From: Isoetes taiwanensis
Lineage: Eukaryota; Streptophyta; Lycopodiopsida; Isoetales; Isoetaceae
NCBI GenBank assembly: GCA_021234155.1
Contig: JAJEKV010000098.1
Location: forward strand, 1,948,611-2,012,610
Direction: 5' to 3'
DNA length: 64,000 bases
Numbering within the stretch: position 1 is the first letter of the stretch; each line of letters starts with the position of its first letter. Made by a program: the position numbers and the translations under genes. This document shows, piece by piece, positions 58,321-64,000 of the stretch. The notes beneath the pieces are model-generated. The model made no database searches. It had not been told where the DNA came from and saw only the letters and a list, made by a program, of their open reading frames with translations.

Positions 58321-58900
58321 ATGGCGAACCGGCGGTGTAGAAGTAAGAGGCATCATGGCAACACAGGTGAAATTCATTATGTGTTTGATATTCTAGTGTT
58401 AGAAACTGATAAATTGCCAAATAATTTTGAAGAAGCTTTAAAAAGTAAGGATTCAGGAAATTGGAGCAAAGCTATGGAGGATGAGATGCAATCTTTCAAA
58501 AGAACGAAAACCTATACCGTGGTTGATAAACCACTGTAAAAAAATATTGTTGGCAATAAATGGATCTCAGAGGGATAAAGCCAGGCATTGATGGGCAAAC
58601 AAAGAAATTCAAGGGAAGGCTTGTAGCACAAGGATTTACTCAGAAAAAAGGTTTAGATTTTGATGAAACATTCTCTCCACTCGTCAAAATTAATAGTTTG
58701 AGAATGTTGCTAGCAATTGCCAACTCATGTGACATGGAAATTCACCATATGGATGTAAGCACAAAGATTTTTTAATGCAAAACTGAAGAAGATATCTATT
58801 TGAAGCCCCGCAACAAAGATTCGAAGTTGCTTCAAAGGGCACATGGGGAGAAAATATGCTTCAAATATTTCTTAATGCAAATGCCAAAGGTTCCAATTAC
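58321..58900 (+). pseudogene. Copia reverse transcriptase, N-terminal part
   Basis: LPNNFEEALKSKDSGNWSKAM, then RLVAQGFTQKKGLDFDETFSPLVK, SLRMLLAIANSCDMEIHHMDV, a stop, and EEDIYLKP. The YVDD-type catalytic region is absent because the element is truncated. Confidence 0.8.
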
Positions 58901-59308
58901 GATGAGTAGCAAATTTCGACCATTTCTTGATATAAATATGTGCCATTCTAGAATGGGACTCGCATGAAACCAACAAACCGCCCGAATACCAAAGGGACTT
59001 CCTTAATAAACTAGGATCGAGGACGAAGGTCACAGGATGAAGGCTAAAGGCCGAGAACGGACAGCATGAAAGAAACGTCAAATTGGCCAAACCAAAGGTG
59101 AAGAAGCCCCCCCCCCGCCTCGAAACAATTCAAAGAGAATAAAATCACTTCTTTGAGAAGAGACTTGCTTCTCATTCATCTCAGCAGATTTTCTACAATG
59201 GTGGATAGTGGGTAGCCGCACACATGCGAACTACCCATAAAAATAAAGGAAAATCCAATTATATTATTTGGACCCCAAATAGAGATCTGGCTAGTGTACT
59301 GTAGAAAA

Positions 59309-59369
59309 GCTTATTACCGGATTAAAAACCAGCCCTTTCGGTTTTCGAGGAAAAACCCTAGTGATAAGC
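59309..59369 (-). ncRNA. LINE 3' stem-loop module (GAAA type), copy 3
   Basis: RNA-sense arms GCTTATCAC/GTAATAAGC enclose CC-GAAA-GG. Confidence 0.45.
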
Positions 59370-60279
59370 CTTCTAAGGGCTTGGACAAACGTAAAGCATA
59401 AAAATCGCCCCCAAAACCCATGAATGGAAAAGTCGAAAAAGTCCGCCGCTAACCCGCAGACCGCACATCACCAACAAAACAACAAGACAAACCAAACATC
59501 CCAGAGTGGAGGGGCTGATTACGCGCGTGCCACACGATAAAAATACAATAACAAAGAAGGGGAGGGTGGGTTCAAAGAGAATAAGGTACCGCTGAGAGAG
59601 AAGAGGAAGCGTAGATGAAAAAGTCGGGCGTAAACGCTTTAAAATAGCAAAAACCCCAACCGTAATCGGGCATGCGCCGCCCGCATGCATGCAAAACATG
59701 CATGCTCGTCCCATTCTAGAATGACGATCCGATGTCTCGGATCGATGGGATTCTTGTAGAGGCCATATATTCAACCCAGAAAATAGGATCTCTGTCTTTT
59801 TTTACGATCTCATTTGCTTCCTCTGCTTTAGATGGTCAAAGGAAGTCATGTATGTCTAACTCTATGGTGGAGGAAACAATTTCTAGTTTATGTGGAGGAG
59901 GAAAGACATAGAAATTGCAGAGGGGCTACATGATATAATTTGAGGCTAAAAGTAAAATTATCTTGGTCTGGTATGTATCAAGAATGATGTAGAGAGTTAT
60001 AAAAATGGACTCAACAATTTTGACTTTGAAGAGCAGAGTATTTAGATACATGCGTTACATAGAGTATGGCATTCTAGAATGGGACTCGCATGAAACCAAC
60101 AAACCGCCCGACTTAGACTTGCTTCTCATTCATCTCAGATTTTCTTTTAAAATGGTGGATAGTGGGTAGCCGCACACATGCGAACTACCCATAAAAAATA
60201 AAGGGAAAATCCAATTATATCATTTGGACCCCAACAAAATACAATGCTAATAGAGACTGGGCTAGTGTACCTGCCGAAA

Positions 60280-60344
60280 GCTTATCACCGGGATTAAAAA
60301 ACCCCGCCCTTTCGGGTTTTCGAGGAAAAACCCTAGTGATAAGC
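60280..60344 (-). ncRNA. LINE 3' stem-loop module (GAAA type), copy 4
   Basis: RNA-sense arms GCTTATCAC/GTGATAAGC pair perfectly and enclose CCC-GAAA-GGG (60316-60307), then GCGGGGTTTTTTAATCC. Confidence 0.55.
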
Positions 60345-61204
60345 CTTCGGCAAGGGGCTTGGACAAACGTAAGGCATAAAAATCGCCCCAAAACCCACGA
60401 ATGGAAAAGTCGAAAACGAGATGCCGCCGCTAACCCGGACACGCACATCACCAACAAAACAACAAGACAAACCAAACCTCCCAGAGGGAGGGGTTGATTA
60501 CGCCAAGGTGCCACACGCGATAAAAATACAATAACAAAGAAGGGGGGAGAGTGGGTTCAAAGAGAATAAGGTATCAAGGAGAGAGAAGAGGAAGCCGATG
60601 AGAAGTCGGGCGTAAACGCCCTAAAAATAGCAAACTCCCAACTGAACGGGCATGCGCCGCATGCATGCAAAACATGCATGCTCGTCCCATTCTAGAATGG
60701 CGATCCGATGTCTCGGATCGATGGGATTCTAGAATGGGACTCGCATGAAACCAACAAACCGCCTCAATACCAAAGGACTTCCTTAACAAACTAGGATCGA
60801 GGACGAAGGTCACGGGATGAAGGCTAAAGGCGAGGGACGGGACAACAGATGAAAGAAACGCCAAATTAGCCCAAAACCAGGCAGAAGAAGCCCCTCCCCG
60901 CCTGAAACAATTCAAAGAGAATAAGGTACTTCTTGAGAGAAGCGGAAGCGCCCGATGAGAAGTCGGCGTAAACGCCTAAAATAGCAAACTCCCAACGTAA
61001 CGGCATGCGCCGCCCGCATGCATGCAAAACATGCATGCTCGTCCCATTCTAGAATGGCGATCCGATGTCTCGGATCGATGGGATTACCCCTACTGCATTG
61101 GTTGGGTCTTGTCATGGATGTGTAGGATTAGCTATCTCCTCGGACACTCATTTGACTTGTATGTATATTTCATGATATATATCTTTGTACAGTTTGATAG
61201 CACC

Positions 61205-61375
61205 CTTATCACTACTATGTTTTTTCCCCCGAAAACCCTTCGAGGCGAGGTTTTTTAACTCGGACAATAATAAGCCAGTTGTGCTCTTTCATTGAGTCTC
61301 ATAGGCCGATTGGTCTCCATGGACGATAAAAATGATTCTACTCTATTCTGTTATATTCTATTCTATTTCTATTCC
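61205..61375 (+). mobile_element. LINE 3' end only (extreme 5' truncation), copy 5
   Basis: Plus-strand copy of the same 3' UTR: hairpin CCC-TTCG-AGG (61236-61245), GGTTTTTTAA, cataggccgattggtctcca-tggacgataaaa, ending in (TTCTA)n-like pentamers. No coding sequence remains. Confidence 0.7.
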
Positions 61376-62304
61376 TATAACTGCAGTTCTATAAACAGGA
61401 TCATATCATACTCTATGGAAGGTGGTAGTTTTTTTTTTCTTTTTTCTTTTTTTCCCCTTTATGAAGCATTTTTTGTCGTGACTGGTTTTGAAATTAGACA
61501 ACACATCTAGACAATAAATTATAACTCAAGCACTATTACATTATATTGGTACTATTCTTACACTATAGTATCTGATTAGCACTTTTGATCTTGGCCATGC
61601 ACGCCAAAAATGAGATAAAAAAATGAGAATATGGGGCCACTAGATGGCAACCCTCCGTGCGCAGCACCTTGTTTACTTTATACGTCAAGAATTTAGATTT
61701 CGTACATACGGAACCTATCCCTGGGCAATAGTCTAAATAAATTTTATTCGGAAGGGGTCAAAAATGGCTTCTTAAAAATCCGTATACGGGGTTTTTTTGC
61801 CATCCCTCAAATGCAGATCACATACCTCCCCAGCACAAAGTTGGAGGATAATTAACGTTTTTAACATGTCACTATTATTTCTACCTTGGGTTGCTACATT
61901 GTCTTTGTATATTTTTTAATTCCCATCTATTATCAAACAGTTGTGCAAAAAATGCTATCACTTATATTCCTTTTTTGAATGAAAAGGGATTGTGATTGTC
62001 CTCTATAATCAAACAATTATACATTGGAGTTTTGAAGACAAGTATTGTAGTATGGAAGTTAAAATGATGTCGCTCCATCTCCTTCCAACCCTCATATACC
62101 AACGCCAATGTAAGACTTTGTTGCCAAAGCCTGACAATGTTGGGTAAAACTTCAGATGCAAGGAATCAAAATTCAATTCCTACAATAGAATCAGATTTTA
62201 TGCTTCTAATGCCTGACACCCATTACTAGTTATATATAGGTCTAAATTTCATCTCATACCATAATGACCATACACATAAGAGCCCAAGACACCTGATGTT
62301 AATA
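61376..62304. other. AT-rich intergenic
   Basis: A T/C-rich run near 61430-61460; no gene or repeat supported. Confidence 0.4.
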
Positions 62305-62392
62305 AAAACTCGGGATTTGAACTCGTATCACCATTTGATCTTTTAAGAAAGGTAATTAACGTTATTATACTACCAGAACTATCATCTATCTG
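62305..62392 (-). repeat. tRNA-derived SINE head
   Basis: The minus strand has GATAGTTCTGGTAGTATAATA (A-box-like) and, ~50 bp on, CGAGTTCAAATCCCGAGT (B-box-like T-arm). The remaining arms are degenerate. Confidence 0.4.
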
Positions 62393-63679
62393 CTTCATAT
62401 ATTTCATAAAATAGAACACGCTTAACTCGCTTTTAGAAAGATGTTCCATTTATATCGATTTGTCTACGATATGAGCATTATACGGATGCTTTTCAAACCT
62501 TGCAATAAAATTAAAACCAGCTAATAAAGGAGAAACTTACCTATATTTGCAACAACTATACTATAGGAAGTAGAACACGATCGAGATTTTAGCACATTCA
62601 TAAACCACTAACACTAAGCCATACTGCATCCCATATACAAAACCACATGACTAGAATCCAAAGCAAGACCTCAACATCTCCCCATGAGAATTCAAGAGGC
62701 ATCGAAAAGACACAGAGAATGTCGCCTTCAAATGCGAGGGGTTGTGCAAAGATTGTTAAGCTCAAAACTCTTAGTTATAGGAACTCAAGAACAACTAGTA
62801 GTCCAATAATTCTGACATCATCCATATACTCCAATGATACCCCCCTCTCCCCCCAATTCAATACAAGCAAACAAGATCACACCACATTCAGGATCAAACA
62901 CTAGCTTACTAGTCATCTGTAGATTTAGAACACGAAACTAGTATGGGATATAAAGTATATAATCGATCAAGCCCAATAGTGGCATTTGCAGCCAGGCCTT
63001 TTTAGGGCCAAGCCCTTTAGCAACGTTGAAATGGAGTTTCAGTTAGATGGAGGGAGAAAGAAAGAGAGGGAAACACCTTTTGAATCTTCACTTGATTCTT
63101 TATGATGTACAAGAATTTCATGACCAATACATTCACCCATATCTTGTGGTGATTGTGCAAATCTCATACAATTTAGCAGTTTTCGTACTAGTCCAGAACT
63201 GGATTCTTCTTATTTTCTAGTACAAAGAGATCCAAACCTTGCTAAAATCAAAAGTAAATGATTTTTTATAATAAAACATATTGAATTGCATGTTTCCAAG
63301 TTTTTTCACTATTATATGACATTAGATGAAGTCGCCATACCCAATTTTGCTCAAAAGAGCTGCTTGAGGGTCTAAATTATTTCTCTCTTACTGTTACAAG
63401 TTGTGGCCTAATTATTGTAGTATAAGTTGTTGACTCTAAGAGCTATAATTGATTATTTTTTGAAGCGTTCATAAGTTATAATGATCCCAATATTGAGTAA
63501 AGAATCTCTTATATAAAATTCAGGACAAAAATAAATCTAAAATAATTTAATAAAACTCATATATCATCTTTAGAAGGATAATAAAAGATGCACGCCACGC
63601 ACTACACTTATATCTATGTAGATATGTAGTAGCTAATAATGCATTCTAGACATTTGGTTGTGTTTACGACTACACTATA
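62393..63679. other. AT-rich intergenic
   Basis: Short open frames (e.g. 62647-62904) have no motif; a purine-rich tract lies at 63048-63072. No gene supported. Confidence 0.4.
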
Positions 63680-63825
63680 TTGGAATTTAAGTATACTAAT
63701 TATACAAATAGTTAATCTTTTATGAACCGTATTGGAGTTTAAGTATACTAATTATACAAATAGTTAATCTTTTATGAACCGTATTGCAGTTTATACAAAT
63801 AGTTCATCTTTTATGAAGTACTATA
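63680..63825. repeat. 52-bp tandem repeat, 2.7 copies
   Basis: Units at 63680-63731 and 63732-63783 differ by a single base (ttggaattt/ttggagttt); a third, partly deleted copy runs 63784-63825. Rest of the window to 64000 is AT-rich and unassigned. Confidence 0.85.
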
Positions 63826-64000
63826 TTTTTAATGAATACAAGTACTTCCTTGGCAACATAGACCTCAAATTTCATGTGAAATTGACATAGTAGTTACGAG
63901 ATTTAAATATAAATAGTAATGGATCATTAATGGTCAATACTTAAACTTGTCAAATTTTGAATTATTTAATCAAAATAATGCTCTTTCTCAACTCACATAT

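Larger units (their letters stand above)
54944..58930 (+). mobile_element. Copia (Ty1) retrotransposon, 3'-truncated
   Basis: A 5' LTR (54944-55676), an initiator-Met tRNA primer site (55677-55690), then gag, protease, integrase and the first part of RT in copia order. The RT is cut near 58900 by the repeat cluster and no 3' LTR was found. Several frameshifts and stops make it inactive, though the integrase is still a 402-codon open frame. Confidence 0.85.
58930..61085. repeat. Cluster of three related repeat units
   Basis: The opening cattctagaatgggactcgc-atgaaaccaacaaaccgcc occurs at about 58945, 60068 and 60729. Units 1 and 2 share ~600 bp (59160-59770 and 60115-60720), including a LINE 3' stem-loop; unit 3 is shorter (to 61085). 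Each unit ends with the palindromic blocks gcatgcatgcaaaacatgca, cccattctagaatgg and atccgatgtctcggat. A 285-bp unrelated segment (59780-60064) separates units 1 and 2. The source element is not identified; it carries the same 3' module as the LINEs. Confidence 0.65.

Noticed and set aside
59373-60915. Several 70-130-codon minus-strand frames in the repeat cluster
   Set aside because: They read through LINE-type 3' UTR and palindromic repeat sequence and differ between otherwise similar copies.

Overview
This is a 64 kb piece of a land-plant nuclear genome. The evidence is a dirigent-family gene, an intron-containing SF3A1 splicing-factor gene, plant-type chromovirus, copia, CACTA-like and LINE elements, and AT-rich, heavily duplicated intergenic DNA. 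Nothing fixes the species. The transposon density would suit a large fern-like or gymnosperm-like genome, but that is inference.

Layout. At 1-503 (minus) the 5' part of a dirigent gene runs off the left edge. From 1473 to 22404 lies one nested block: a minus-strand Ty3 chromovirus (element A, with paired LTRs) interrupted twice. One interruption is an ~11 kb terminal-inverted-repeat element (4046-15023) carrying a copia remnant, an alpha-tubulin fragment and a small spliced ORF. The other is a second chromovirus (element B, 15575-20448) that has lost its 3' end. The clearest intact host gene is SF3A1 (25199-27703, plus), with one intron and 800 residues. From 28 to 42 kb there are SINE heads, a broken kinase-like gene, a telobox/G-box repeat field, two miRNA-like foldbacks, and a pair of duplicated structured units that look like non-coding RNAs.

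From 42.9 to 45.8 kb lies a foldback element with long terminal inverted repeats and arrays of short GC-rich palindromes. From 46.2 to 54.1 kb a non-coding LTR element (C) contains two LINE insertions, one with a 5' inversion; a third LINE sits in its 3' LTR. A decayed copia element follows (54944-58930), then a cluster of ~0.6-1 kb repeats (58930-61085). The last ~2.6 kb are AT-rich, with a SINE head and a 52-bp tandem repeat.

How it works together: little here is a coordinated pathway. The window is a host splicing gene and a partial secreted-protein gene inside successive layers of mobile DNA. The signals most worth following are (i) a covarying stem-loop module in the 3' end of one LINE family, seen in five copies with either a UUCG or a GAAA loop, (ii) a perfect four-unit heat-shock element in the LTR promoter of element A, (iii) the foldback element with its palindrome arrays, and (iv) the duplicated structured units at 41-42 kb and the hairpin pair at 39 kb.
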